This document shows positions 54,419 to 63,802 of a stretch of DNA of 64,000 nt, in pieces. Position 1 is the stretch's first letter. Each line of letters opens with the position of its first letter. Below the pieces are notes generated by a model. It was not told the DNA's origin, searched no databases, and was given only the letters and a program-made list of their open reading frames with translations. Source of the stretch: Achromobacter spanius (lineage in GTDB: Bacteria > Pseudomonadota > Gammaproteobacteria > Burkholderiales > Burkholderiaceae_B); contig NZ_CP025030.1 in the NCBI RefSeq assembly GCF_002812705.1, positions 4,526,001-4,590,000 of the forward strand, in the 5' to 3' direction. Made by a program: the position numbers and the translations under genes.

Positions 54419-55966
54419 ATGCAGCGGACTCATTCGAACGCTGTCGCCACGGCCGACCCGCGCCGTTGGCTGGTGCTGGGCATTGTGTCCATCGCCTTGT
54501 TGTTGATCGTGGTGGACATGACGGTGCTGTACACCGCCCTGCCCCGGCTCACGCACGAGCTGGGCGTTACCGCATCTGAAAAATTGTGGATCGTGAACGT
54601 GTACGGCTTGGTCGTATCGGGCCTGTTGCTGGGCATGGGCACGCTGGGCGACCGGCTGGGCCACAAACGCCTGTTCATGATGGGGCTGGTCGTCTTCGGC
54701 GTGGCCTCGCTGGCCGCCGCCTATTCGCCGGGTGCGGCGTCCTTGATCGCGGCCCGTGTGCTGCTGGCGGTGGGCGCGGCCATGATGATGCCGGCCACCC
54801 TGTCCATCATCCGCCTGACGTTCGCCCAGGAACGCGAGCGTGCCGTGGCCATCGGCATCTGGGCGTCGGTGGCGTCCGGCGGCGCGGCGCTGGGGCCGGT
54901 GGTGGGCGGCGTGCTGCTGGAGCATTTCTGGTGGGGCTCGGTGTTCCTGATCAACGTGCCCATCGTGCTGCTTGCGCTGCCGCTGGCCTGGCATTGCATC
55001 CCCGCCAGCCGCCCCGCCGCCGCCCGCCCCGCCGCCGCCCGCCCCTGGGACCTGTTGGGCTCCCTGCAAGTCATGGCGGGTTTGATCCTGTGCGCCTATG
55101 CATTGAAAGAACTGGGCCGCGCCACCACCTCGTGGCTGCATGCCGCACTGGCTTGCACGGCCGGGGTCACCATCTTGGCCTTGTTCGTGCGCCGCCAGCG
55201 TCGCCGCCCGTATCCGCTGATCGACTTCGCCATCTTCCGCAACGCCACCTTCAGTTCGGGCGTAGCCGCCGCGCTGTTCGCGGGCGCCGCGCTGCTGGGG
55301 CTGGAACTGGTCTTCAGCCAGCGCCTGCAATTGGTGCTGGGCATGTCGCCGATCCAGGCAGCGCTCTTCATCCTGCCGCTGCCGCTTGCCGCCTTCGTGG
55401 CGGGGCCGCTGGCGGGCTGGCTCTTGGCCTATATGCGTGGGCCGCGCCTGATGTTCCTGGCCCTGGCCGTGTCGGCCGCGGGCATGGGCGCTTACCTGCT
55501 GTGCTATGACGGCGCCATCCTGCCGCAAATGGTCAGCCTGAGCGTGCTCGGCCTGGGCATCGGCGCGACCATGACGGCGGCGTCCAGCTCCATCATGCAA
55601 AGCGCCACGCCGGAACGCGCCGGCATGGCGGCGTCGATTGAAGAGGTGTCCTACGAATTGGGCGGCGCGCTGGGCGTGACCTTGATGGGGTCCATCCTGT
55701 CGGGCGTTTATGCCAACACGCTGGACGTGCCCCCTGCCCTGGCGGCGGCGCCCGCGCTGGGTGACAGCTTGCGTGACAGCCTGGACGAGGCGCTGATCGT
55801 GGCGGAAGGCCTGCCGACAGACCTCGCGGCCACCTTGACGCACTTGGCCAAGACCGCGTTCGACACCGGCTATGCCGCCGTGATCGCCACCGCCACCGTC
55901 ATGCTGCTGGCCACCGCCGCGTTCGTGCTGCTGAACCGCACGCGCCGGCAGCCGGCCCCGGGCTGA
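54419..55966 (+). CDS. MFS efflux pump, DHA2 (SmvA/QacA-like) family
   Basis: 515 residues with fourteen predicted helices, the DHA2 size. MFS motif GTLGDRLGHKRLFMMGLVVF and the antiporter motif near ASVASGGAALGPVVGGVLLE. A short repeat (RPAAARPAAARP) sits in the central loop. Exports cationic drugs or biocides in family members. AACAGGAG is nine bases before the ATG. Regulated probably by the divergent LysR. Confidence 0.9.
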   Translation: MQRTHSNAVATADPRRWLVLGIVSIALLLIVVDMTVLYTALPRLTHELGVTASEKLWIVNVYGLVVSGLLLGMGTLGDRLGHKRLFMMGLVVFGVASLAAAYSPGAASLIAARVLLAVGAAMMMPATLSIIRLTFAQERERAVAIGIWASVASGGAALGPVVGGVLLEHFWWGSVFLINVPIVLLALPLAWHCIPASRPAAARPAAARPWDLLGSLQVMAGLILCAYALKELGRATTSWLHAALACTAGVTILALFVRRQRRRPYPLIDFAIFRNATFSSGVAAALFAGAALLGLELVFSQRLQLVLGMSPIQAALFILPLPLAAFVAGPLAGWLLAYMRGPRLMFLALAVSAAGMGAYLLCYDGAILPQMVSLSVLGLGIGATMTAASSSIMQSATPERAGMAASIEEVSYELGGALGVTLMGSILSGVYANTLDVPPALAAAPALGDSLRDSLDEALIVAEGLPTDLAATLTHLAKTAFDTGYAAVIATATVMLLATAAFVLLNRTRRQPAPG

Positions 55967-55989
55967 GCGCAGGTCCCCGCCCGCGACTG

Positions 55990-57273
55990 TCAGCGAATCC
56001 GAAAGGCGTGGTCCATGTCGGCGATCAGGTCTTCTTCGTGCTCCAGCCCGATCGAAAGCCGGATCAGCCCTTCCGACACGCCCGCCGCCTCGCGTTCCTC
56101 GGCCGGTACGCCGGAATGCGTCGTGGACGCCGGGTGGCACACCAGCGATTCCGTGCCGCCCAGGCTGACCGCCGACTTGAACAGATGCAGCGCATTGATA
56201 AAGCGGAACGCCCGCTCGCGGCCCCCATCAAGCACGAAGGCGAAGGTTGAGCCGGGGCCGGTGCACTGGCGCTTGTAGACCTCTTGGTAGGCGCGGTCAG
56301 AGATCATTTCCGGATGAAAGATGGCGACCTTCTCGTAAGGATTGCCGGCCAGCCATTGCGCCACCTTGGTGGCCGTGCGCGCCGCCTGCTTCATGCGCAG
56401 CACCACCGTTTCCATCGAGCGCGTGATCATCCAGCACGAATGCGGGTCCAGTTGCGAGCCGAACGCGCTGCGGATGGCGCGCACCTTCTTGATCAGGTCC
56501 TTGCTGCCCGTGACGGCGCCCGCCACCAGGTCGCTGTGGCCGCCCACGTATTTCGTCAGCGAATACACGCACAGGTCCACGCCATGGTCGGCCGGCTTTT
56601 GAAAAATGGGCCCCAGCAGCGTGTTGTCGCACACCGACACCGGGCGATAGCCGTGGCGCGTTTCAAAGGCATCCAGCTCGTTCTTCATGCCTTCGAAGTC
56701 GATCAGCGCGTTGGTGGGGTTGGCCGGCGTTTCCACGTAGAGCACGCGCACGGGCCCCTTGGTCGCCGCTTCCTCCAGCGCCGCGCGCATGGCCTTGGGC
56801 GACAGGCCGTCGCGGATGGCATGCGAGCCGATGCCCCATTCCGGAAACACCTTGGCGATCAGCGTCTCGGTGCCACCGTACAAGGGCAGCGATTGCACCA
56901 ACTGGTCGCCGGGGCGCAAGAACGCCATCAGCACGGCGCTGATGGCGGCCATGCCGCTGGCCGTGACCGCCGCCGCCTCGGACCCATCCAGCAAGGCCAG
57001 CCGGTCTTCCACGATTTCCAGGTTGGGATGATTGAAGCGGCTGTAGACCAGCCCGGCCGATTCGCCCTGTGGCAAGGGCTTGCGGCCCGAGACCACATCA
57101 AAGAAGGCCGCGCCGTCCTCGGCGGACCGGAACGCGAAGGTGGACGTCAGAAAGACGGGCGGCTTGACCGCGCCTTCGGACAGAAAGGGGTCATAGCCAT
57201 AGGACATCATCTGCGTTTCCGCATGTAGCGGGCGTCCAAAAATATCCTTCTTGTGATAAGTCGAATACGTCAT
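55990..57273 (-). CDS. Cys/Met metabolism PLP-dependent enzyme (cystathionine gamma-lyase/synthase type)
   Basis: 427 residues. PLP lysine K241 (VYSLTKYVGGHSDLVAGA), Tyr in VYSRFNHPN (Y77), and Asp in SVCDNTLLGPIF. The N-terminus (FGRPLHAETQMMSYGYDPFL) is typical of the large cystathionine-gamma-synthase-like subgroup. It could be a methionine gamma-lyase, cystathionine gamma-synthase or gamma-lyase; the sequence does not separate these. It stands between the efflux pump and the Wsp operon; ends 23 bases from the convergent pump gene. Confidence 0.88.
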   Translation of the reverse strand: MTYSTYHKKDIFGRPLHAETQMMSYGYDPFLSEGAVKPPVFLTSTFAFRSAEDGAAFFDVVSGRKPLPQGESAGLVYSRFNHPNLEIVEDRLALLDGSEAAAVTASGMAAISAVLMAFLRPGDQLVQSLPLYGGTETLIAKVFPEWGIGSHAIRDGLSPKAMRAALEEAATKGPVRVLYVETPANPTNALIDFEGMKNELDAFETRHGYRPVSVCDNTLLGPIFQKPADHGVDLCVYSLTKYVGGHSDLVAGAVTGSKDLIKKVRAIRSAFGSQLDPHSCWMITRSMETVVLRMKQAARTATKVAQWLAGNPYEKVAIFHPEMISDRAYQEVYKRQCTGPGSTFAFVLDGGRERAFRFINALHLFKSAVSLGGTESLVCHPASTTHSGVPAEEREAAGVSEGLIRLSIGLEHEEDLIADMDHAFRIR

Positions 57274-57341
57274 GGTGTGCCTCTTACTCTGGGATTCCAG
57301 CCGACCGGGCAGGCGCGTGTCGCATGTTGCGACGATAACGC

Positions 57342-58367
57342 CTATTCGTCCGCTTGCATCTGGCCGGGCACGACGCGATTGCGGCCGTTGCGCTTGGCCT
57401 GGTAGAGACCGCGGTCCGCCGTGAGGATCAGGTCGGTGCAGGGCTGGTCATTCGTGGGAATGGCCGTGGCCGTGCCGATGCTGACCGTCAGCCAGGGCCC
57501 TGACCCCGTATCCTTTTGCGGAATCTGCATGGCCTCGACCGCGCGGCGCAGTTTTTCGGCTGCCAGCCGCGCGCTGCCACCGGGCGTGCCGGGCAGCACC
57601 AGTGCAAACTCTTCCCCGCCAAAGCGGGCCGCCAGGTCGGTGGAGCGGTCGCAACTGGCGAAGATGGTGTTGGCCACGCGCTTGAGCGCTTCGTCGCCTG
57701 CTATGTGCCCATAGGTATCGTTGTAGGCCTTGAAGTGGTCCACATCGATCATCAACATGCTGATCTCGCGGCCATCGCGGCGGGCGCGCAGCCATTCGGC
57801 GTTGAGGTATTCGTCGAAATAGCGGCGGTTGCCCAGGCCCGTCAAGCCGTCGGAATTGGTCAGCCGGCGCAATTCCATATTGCTTTCCAGCAGTTGCTGC
57901 TGGCTTTGGCGCAGCGCCTGGTAGGCCTCGTCGCGCTGCACCAGCGCCAGGTACGAGCGCGAGTGGTAGCGGATGCGCGCCACCAGTTCGATGGAATCGG
58001 GCAGCTTCACCAGATAATCGTTGGCGCCCGAGGAAAACGCCGCGCTCTTGATGGCGGCGTCTTCCTTGGTGGACAGCACGATGATGGGAATGTCGCGCGT
58101 GACCGGGTGGTTGCGGTATTCCTTCACCAGGCTCAAGCCGTCCACGCCCGGCAACACCAGGTCTTGCAGGATGACCGTGGGCCGCGTCTGAATAGCCACC
58201 GTCAGCGCCTTGTAGGGGTCCGAGCAATAGTGGAAATCGATATTGCCCTCGACGACCAGCGCCCGCCGGATCGCTTCGGCCACCATGACCTGATCGTCAA
58301 CCAGCAGCACCATGGCCGCGTGCGCGCTCAAATCCGCCGAGCCTGCGCTGTCTATGGGAGGGTGCAT
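57342..58367 (-). CDS. wspR: WspR: response regulator with GGDEF domain
   Basis: 341 residues. Receiver domain with phospho-acceptor D69 ([12 protein letters not shown]), coiled linker, GGDEF domain with active motif GGEEF (250-254) and an intact inhibitory I-site R241-D244 five residues before it. It makes cyclic di-GMP when phosphorylated by WspE. Last gene of the Wsp operon, 33 bases after wspF. Product control promotes attachment and biofilm in pseudomonads. Confidence 0.94.
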   Translation of the reverse strand: MHPPIDSAGSADLSAHAAMVLLVDDQVMVAEAIRRALVVEGNIDFHYCSDPYKALTVAIQTRPTVILQDLVLPGVDGLSLVKEYRNHPVTRDIPIIVLSTKEDAAIKSAAFSSGANDYLVKLPDSIELVARIRYHSRSYLALVQRDEAYQALRQSQQQLLESNMELRRLTNSDGLTGLGNRRYFDEYLNAEWLRARRDGREISMLMIDVDHFKAYNDTYGHIAGDEALKRVANTIFASCDRSTDLAARFGGEEFALVLPGTPGGSARLAAEKLRRAVEAMQIPQKDTGSGPWLTVSIGTATAIPTNDQPCTDLILTADRGLYQAKRNGRNRVVPGQMQADE

Positions 58368-58400
58368 CGCTATTCCTTGATGTCTGGCAATGTTGGGCGC

Positions 58401-59411
58401 TCAGGCCAAGGCCTGGATCACGCGCGGCGCGATCTGGTCCAACGGTTTGATTTCCACCGCCGCCTGCAAGGCGGCCGCCGCCTTGGGCATGCCGTACACG
58501 GCACTGGTGGCCTGGTCTTGCGCAATGGTCAGGCAGCCGCGTTCACGCATGGCCTTCAGGCCGCGCGCGCCGTCCTGGCCCATGCCGGTGAGCAGAACGC
58601 CCACGGCGGTGCCGCGCCAGTGCTGCGCCACGCTATGAAAAAACACGTCGATGGACGGCCGGTACAGGCTTTCCTTGGGGTCCGGGGTGTAGCGCAGGGT
58701 GCCGTCGGCCAGCAGGTGCAGATGGTCGTCGGTGCCCGCCAGCAGGATCTGGCCCGGCAAGGGCCGTTCACCTTCGCGCACCAGCCGCACGGGCAACAGC
58801 ACCTGGTCGTTCAACCAGTCGGCCATGCCCGCCGCAAACGACGCATCCACATGCTGCACCAGCACGATGCCGGCGGGGAAACTCAGCGGCAGATCGCGCA
58901 GCAGTTGGGCCAGCGTGGCCGGCCCACCCGCCGACGCGCCGATGACCAGCAGCCGTTGCGCATCCGCGCGCGCGGCCGCGTGGGGCACCGGGGTCAAGTT
59001 GGGCCGGCTGCCGTAGCGGCCGATCAACCAGCCGATGTTGCGGATCTTGCGCAGCAAAGGCGCAGCGGCGCTGCGCAGGTCGCCCCCGCCGACCACGGGC
59101 GTATCCACCGCGTCCAGCGCGCCGTGGCCCATGGCGTCGAACACGCGCGCGGTGTGGCGGGCCACGTCCACGGTGACCACCACAATGGCGCACGGCGACT
59201 CGGCCATGATGCGCCGCGTGGCCTCCACCCCGTCCATCACGGGCATGATCAGGTCCATCAGCACCACGTCGGGCCGGTCGCGCGCGCACTGCGCCACGGC
59301 CTCTTCGCCGTTGGACGCCACCCACGCCACTTCCAGCCCCGGTTCCAGCGCGATGGCGCGCCGCAGGGTTTCAACCGCTATTTGCAGATCGTTGACGATG
59401 CCGATTCTCAC
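58401..59411 (-). CDS. wspF: WspF: CheB-type methylesterase response regulator
   Basis: 336 residues. Receiver domain with D53 (DVVLMDLIMPVMDG), CheB domain with the catalytic triad: Ser in VIGASAGGPATL, His in VQHVDASFAAG, Asp in LTGMGQDGARGL. It demethylates the WspA receptor and gives negative feedback. Its start overlaps the wspE stop by four bases. Loss-of-function in it is classically wrinkly-spreader-forming in pseudomonads. Confidence 0.93.
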   Translation of the reverse strand: MRIGIVNDLQIAVETLRRAIALEPGLEVAWVASNGEEAVAQCARDRPDVVLMDLIMPVMDGVEATRRIMAESPCAIVVVTVDVARHTARVFDAMGHGALDAVDTPVVGGGDLRSAAAPLLRKIRNIGWLIGRYGSRPNLTPVPHAAARADAQRLLVIGASAGGPATLAQLLRDLPLSFPAGIVLVQHVDASFAAGMADWLNDQVLLPVRLVREGERPLPGQILLAGTDDHLHLLADGTLRYTPDPKESLYRPSIDVFFHSVAQHWRGTAVGVLLTGMGQDGARGLKAMRERGCLTIAQDQATSAVYGMPKAAAALQAAVEIKPLDQIAPRVIQALA

Positions 59412-61807
59412 GTCAGTGCCTTCCCGATCAGGTCTTCGACGGCGTCCAGCAACGCGTCGTCATGGAAACTTCCCTTGGCCAGATAGTAGTCAGCGCCGGC
59501 ATCCAGCCCGCGCCGCCGGTCTTCTTCGCGGTCTTTGTACGACACCACCATCACCGGCACGCCTTGCAGCCTGGCGTCGGCCTTGATGCGCGACACCAGT
59601 TCGATGCCGTCCATGCGCGGCATGTCCACATCGGTCACGACCAAATCAAAATCTTCGCTGCGCAGCATGTTCCAGCCATCCATGCCGTCGACCGCCACGG
59701 CCACGTCAAAGCCCCGGTTCACCAGCAGCTTGCGTTCCAGTTCGCGCACGGTCAGGGAATCGTCCACCACCAGCACGCGCTTGCGGCGGCGCGTCTGCGC
59801 GACCTGGCCCGCGCCGTCCACTCGCGTCAGGCGGCCGGCTTCGATCAGCTTTTGCACCGACAGCAGCATGTCTTCCACGTCCAGAATCAACAGCGGTGTG
59901 CCGTCGTCCATCAAGGCGCCCGCCATCACGTCCTGCACCTTGCCCAGCCGGGGGTCCAGCGGCTGCACCACCAGCGTACGCTCGCCCACGTAGCGGTCGA
60001 CCGCAATGCCGTAGCGCTTGTCGTGATCGCCCACCACCACGACCGCTACGGATTCCGCCGCGGGCGCGGGCTCGCCGCCCCGCAGGATCTGCCGCGCAGA
60101 CACCAAACCCACCTGCCGGTCCATGAACCGGAAGTGTTGATGGCCTTCCAACTGTTCGATGTCTTCCCTGCGCACCTGCAAGGCATGGCTGACGTAGGCC
60201 AGCGGAAACGCATAAATGGCGCCCTGTACCTCGACCAGCAGGCTGCGCACCACCGACAGCGACAAGGGCATTTCCAGCATGAAGCGCGTGCCCTGCCCGC
60301 TGGTCTGATGAATGCGCACCGCGCCGCGCAACTGGCGCACCATCGTCTGCACCACGTCCAGGCCCACGCCGCGCCCCGATATCTCGGTCACTTCGCCGCG
60401 CGTGCTGAAGCCGGACAAGAACAGGAATTCCAGCAGTTCGGCTTCGCTGAGGCGCGCCGCGGTGTCGGCCGTGGTGAGCTTACGCTGCACGACTTCCACG
60501 CGCAGCCGGTCCAACGAAATGCCCGCGCCGTCGTCGCTCAGTTCCACCACCAGCATGCCGGCCGAGTGCCGCGCCGACAGCTTGATCAGGCCTTCCGGCG
60601 GCTTGCCGGCGTCCAGGCGGTCCATCGGCATTTCAATGCCGTGATCCACCGCGTTGCGCAGCAAGTGCATCAACGGCGCGTCCAGCTTTTCAAGAATGTC
60701 GCGGTCCACCTGCGTGGTGTCGCCCTCGATCTCCAGCCGTACCTGTTTGCCCAGCGAGCGGCCCAGGTCGCGCACCATGCGCGGCATGCCACCCACGCCA
60801 TCGCCAAAGGGCCGCATGCGGCAAGCCAGCGCGGTGTCGTACAGGCGTTGGGCCAGATGGCTCATGCGCCAGCCGAATTCATCGACTTCGTTGGTGCGCT
60901 GGGCCAGTTCCTGCTGGCATTGCTCAACGATGCGCTGGGCGTCGTCCAGCGCCGCCTGCGCGCGCGCGTCCACATGCTGGCCCGCCAGCGCGCCGCGCAC
61001 GCCATCCAGTGCCTGCGCCGCACCCGCCTGCAAGCGCCGCAGGCGCAGCATAGAGGCGCCGAACGGGCCGACCCAGTGCGACTCCACCAGCGTCTCGCTG
61101 GACAGGCCCAGCAATTTGTTCAGCGTGTCGGCGGTGACGCGCAACACGCGCTCGCCTTCGAAAATGCCCTGATCGGAACTGCGGCGTGTCGCCGGCTGGG
61201 CGGGGGGCACTGTCGGCGGTGGCGGTGGCGGTGGCGTCACTGCCAAGCTCGGGCCCGGGGTCGGGCTGGCAGTCGGGAGTGCACTCGAGCCCCCAGTGGG
61301 CGCCGCGGTCGTTGTCGCAGTCCGGCCCGGTTGCTGGACACGGGCCGAGGCCGGCAGATCGTCGAAGCGCTGGATCGGCGGCAAAAAATCCGACGGCCTG
61401 GGCGCACGGGTCGGCGCGGGCGGGACAGCCGGCGCGTTGCTCAGGCGCACCACCAGCTCATCGATCTCGCCACCCAGTTCCGCGCCAGGCGTGGCCACCC
61501 GTTGCAGCAGGTCGGTGCCCAGCAGCAAGGCGTCGATATCATCCGCCTGCAAGCGCAGCCGCCCTTCCTGCGCGGCCACCAGGCAGTCTTCCATGGCGTG
61601 CGCAATCCGCACGGCGGGGTGCAGGTCCACGATGCGGGCGGCGCCCTTGAGCGAATGCGCCGCGCGCATGCAGGCTTCAAGCTGGGCCGCCGACGTCGGG
61701 TCGTGTTCCAGCGCCAGCAGGCCGTTGTTCAGTACCTGCACCTGGGTGCGGGTCTCTAGCTGGAACAGCTCAAGCAAGGAGGCGTCGCGCATCTCGTCCG
61801 GGTTCAC
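59408..61807 (-). CDS. wspE: WspE: hybrid CheA-type histidine kinase with receiver domain
   Basis: 799 residues. HPt domain with phospho-His H51 (AAHSLKGAARIVDL), Pro-rich linker (PPPPPPPTVPP), dimerisation domain, ATP domain (MHLLRNAVDHGIEMPMDRLD; ISGRGVGLDVVQTMVRQL), CheW-like domain, and a C-terminal receiver with D726 (FDLVVTDVDMPRMDG). It phosphorylates WspR and WspF. It overlaps wspF and wspD by four bases each. Confidence 0.94.
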   Translation of the reverse strand: MNPDEMRDASLLELFQLETRTQVQVLNNGLLALEHDPTSAAQLEACMRAAHSLKGAARIVDLHPAVRIAHAMEDCLVAAQEGRLRLQADDIDALLLGTDLLQRVATPGAELGGEIDELVVRLSNAPAVPPAPTRAPRPSDFLPPIQRFDDLPASARVQQPGRTATTTAAPTGGSSALPTASPTPGPSLAVTPPPPPPPTVPPAQPATRRSSDQGIFEGERVLRVTADTLNKLLGLSSETLVESHWVGPFGASMLRLRRLQAGAAQALDGVRGALAGQHVDARAQAALDDAQRIVEQCQQELAQRTNEVDEFGWRMSHLAQRLYDTALACRMRPFGDGVGGMPRMVRDLGRSLGKQVRLEIEGDTTQVDRDILEKLDAPLMHLLRNAVDHGIEMPMDRLDAGKPPEGLIKLSARHSAGMLVVELSDDGAGISLDRLRVEVVQRKLTTADTAARLSEAELLEFLFLSGFSTRGEVTEISGRGVGLDVVQTMVRQLRGAVRIHQTSGQGTRFMLEMPLSLSVVRSLLVEVQGAIYAFPLAYVSHALQVRREDIEQLEGHQHFRFMDRQVGLVSARQILRGGEPAPAAESVAVVVVGDHDKRYGIAVDRYVGERTLVVQPLDPRLGKVQDVMAGALMDDGTPLLILDVEDMLLSVQKLIEAGRLTRVDGAGQVAQTRRRKRVLVVDDSLTVRELERKLLVNRGFDVAVAVDGMDGWNMLRSEDFDLVVTDVDMPRMDGIELVSRIKADARLQGVPVMVVSYKDREEDRRRGLDAGADYYLAKGSFHDDALLDAVEDLIGKALT

Positions 61808-62469
61808 GCCAGGCTCCGTTCCAAAGCTTGCATCAACAGGGCTTCATCCAGCACGCCCACGCTGCGGCCGCCGCACTGGGCCACGCCGCGCGAATACTTC
61901 AGGCTGGCGCCTTCCACGGTTGACGGCAGCGGTTCCAGTTGGTCCAGGTTGAGGGCATGGATGCCTTCAACCTCGTCCACCGGCAGCACCACGGCCCGGC
62001 CCGCGCCGCCGAATATCAGCATGCGGGCGGCGCCGGGACGCTCGCGCGTGTCATCGCCCGCCGCGTCCAGCCCCAACAGGCGCGCCAAGGACACGCACAC
62101 GGTCAAGGTGCCGCGCACATTGGTCACGCCCAGCACCGCCGGGTCGCGGCGATGCGGCAGCGTCAGGATCTGGCGTGTGGCGGCCACCTCGTCCAAGGCC
62201 CGCGTCGGCAGCGACAGCCATTCCGCGCCCACGCGAAACACCAGCAACGAAGATAAGCGAACGTCTTGCCGTGGCGGCTCAATATCGCTGTCCGACGAAT
62301 CGAGTTGTGGCGGCAGACGGTCCAGAATGCGTTTAGCGGCCGCCGCATAGACCGGGCAGTTGCGGCAATGCACATGCGTGGGCAACTGGTCGCAGCTTTT
62401 GTCGCCACGGATACCGATGCGGTTCCAGCAGTCGTCAATGTCGGACAGGCGCGCAAGGGACTCAATCAC
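61804..62469 (-). CDS. wspD: WspD: CheW-like coupling protein
   Basis: 221 residues. N-terminal extension with a Cys/His group (DDCWNRIGIRGDKSC; HVHCRNCPVYA), then a CheW domain (LLVFRVGAEWLSLPTRALDE; VTNVRGTLTVCVSLARLLGL). The start is GTG 62469, because AGGAGG (62476-62481) sits six bases before it; a longer reading from 62526 lies inside wspC. It overlaps wspC by 8 bases. Links the receptor WspA to WspE. Confidence 0.9.
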   Translation of the reverse strand: MIESLARLSDIDDCWNRIGIRGDKSCDQLPTHVHCRNCPVYAAAAKRILDRLPPQLDSSDSDIEPPRQDVRLSSLLVFRVGAEWLSLPTRALDEVAATRQILTLPHRRDPAVLGVTNVRGTLTVCVSLARLLGLDAAGDDTRERPGAARMLIFGGAGRAVVLPVDEVEGIHALNLDQLEPLPSTVEGASLKYSRGVAQCGGRSVGVLDEALLMQALERSLA

Positions 62470-63802
62470 GTCGGGCCTCCTGTCGCGCCGCGCGCGCCTG
62501 CAAGCGGCGCGCGCCTTCGATGTCACCTGACGATGCGATCAAGGCGGCCAGGTGCAGCAGCGCTTCGCGGTGGGTCGGGTCCAGGTACAGCGCCTTGCGG
62601 TAAGCCGCCTGCGCCTGATGCGAGTCGCCCGCGGCGTCTTGCAGCAAGCCCAGCAGATGCAGCGCATCGGCGCTGACGCCGTGCAGGTCTATGTGCGCGC
62701 GGCATTGCGCCAGGGCGTCTTGCACGCGACCGCGATCCGCCATCTGCGCGATCTGGCGCAGCGATGCCGTGGCGCTGGTGTTGCCCATGGCCGTGCTGGT
62801 GTTGTCGTTTGCCGCGCTGAGGTCGCCATTGCCAGGCGCCGGGGCGATTGACGCATGCGCCAGGGGCAGGCGCGCGGCCGGCGCCTGCGCCACGGGCCGC
62901 CGGGGCGGCGCCCAGGCATGCACGATGGGGGTGACTGCGGTGGCACCCAATCCCCCCGCCGTGCCCATGGCCCGCGTCGCGGGCTCGGGCGGCGCGGGCA
63001 AGGCCTGCGCACGGAAGGCAAACGCCCGCGCCAACGGCAGCGCGGGCAGTCGGCGTTGCGTCAACAGGCTGGTTTCCGCCGGTCCGACAAAAATCACGCC
63101 GTCATTGCGCGTGAAGCGCCGCAGCACCTGCACGGCACGTTCCTGGGTCGGCCCGTCGAAGTAGATCAGCAAGTTGCGGCAGAACACGAAGTCATACGGG
63201 GCCACGCCCGCCAGCAGGTTGCCGTCGAACAGGTTGCCGTGTTGAAAGCGGACCCGCTCGCGGACCTGCGCATTCAGTTGATGGCCGTCGGCCGTTTCAA
63301 CAAAGTGGCGGTCGCGATACGCCAGGTCGTCGCCACGGAATGCGTTGCGGCCATACATGGCGCGCTGCGCGAACTGCACCATGCGTTCGCTGATGTCCAC
63401 GGCGTCCACCTGAAAGCGCGCGGCGGGCACGCCCGCATCCAGCAAGGCCATGGCAATGGAATACGGTTCTTCGCCGCTGGCGCACGGCACGCTTAATATC
63501 CGCAGCACCCGGCTTTCCGGCACGCCGACCGCGAACAAGCGTGCACGCGCCAGGCCGGCCATGGCGATTTGCGATTCCGGATACCGGAAGAACCAGGTCT
63601 CGGGCACGATCACGGCTTCGATCAGTTGCTGCATTTCGCCCGGAACCGTGTGCAGTTGGCGCAGAAACTCGTGTTCGTCCGCCACGCCCACCGCGTTCAT
63701 GCGGTGGCGCACGGCGCGCTCGACCGCGGCCTTGCCGATGGAGCCGCTGTCCAGCCCCATCTTGCGCTTGAGCAAGGCGCTGAATTCGTCGACGAGCATC
63801 AT
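62462..63802 (-). CDS. wspC: WspC: CheR-type methyltransferase with TPR domain
   Basis: 446 residues. CheR fold: FSALLKRKMGLDSGSIGK, VPETWFFRYPESQIAM, SAM site ILSVPCASGEEPYSIAMALL, and DFVFCRNLLIYFDGPTQERA. A Pro/Ala/Thr-rich linker leads to TPR helices (DALHLLGLLQDAAGDSHQAQ; AYRKALYLDPTHREALLHLA). It methylates the receptor WspA. Start ATG 63802 (a second ATG follows immediately), overlapping wspB. Confidence 0.93.
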   Translation of the reverse strand: MMLVDEFSALLKRKMGLDSGSIGKAAVERAVRHRMNAVGVADEHEFLRQLHTVPGEMQQLIEAVIVPETWFFRYPESQIAMAGLARARLFAVGVPESRVLRILSVPCASGEEPYSIAMALLDAGVPAARFQVDAVDISERMVQFAQRAMYGRNAFRGDDLAYRDRHFVETADGHQLNAQVRERVRFQHGNLFDGNLLAGVAPYDFVFCRNLLIYFDGPTQERAVQVLRRFTRNDGVIFVGPAETSLLTQRRLPALPLARAFAFRAQALPAPPEPATRAMGTAGGLGATAVTPIVHAWAPPRRPVAQAPAARLPLAHASIAPAPGNGDLSAANDNTSTAMGNTSATASLRQIAQMADRGRVQDALAQCRAHIDLHGVSADALHLLGLLQDAAGDSHQAQAAYRKALYLDPTHREALLHLAALIASSGDIEGARRLQARAARQEARRD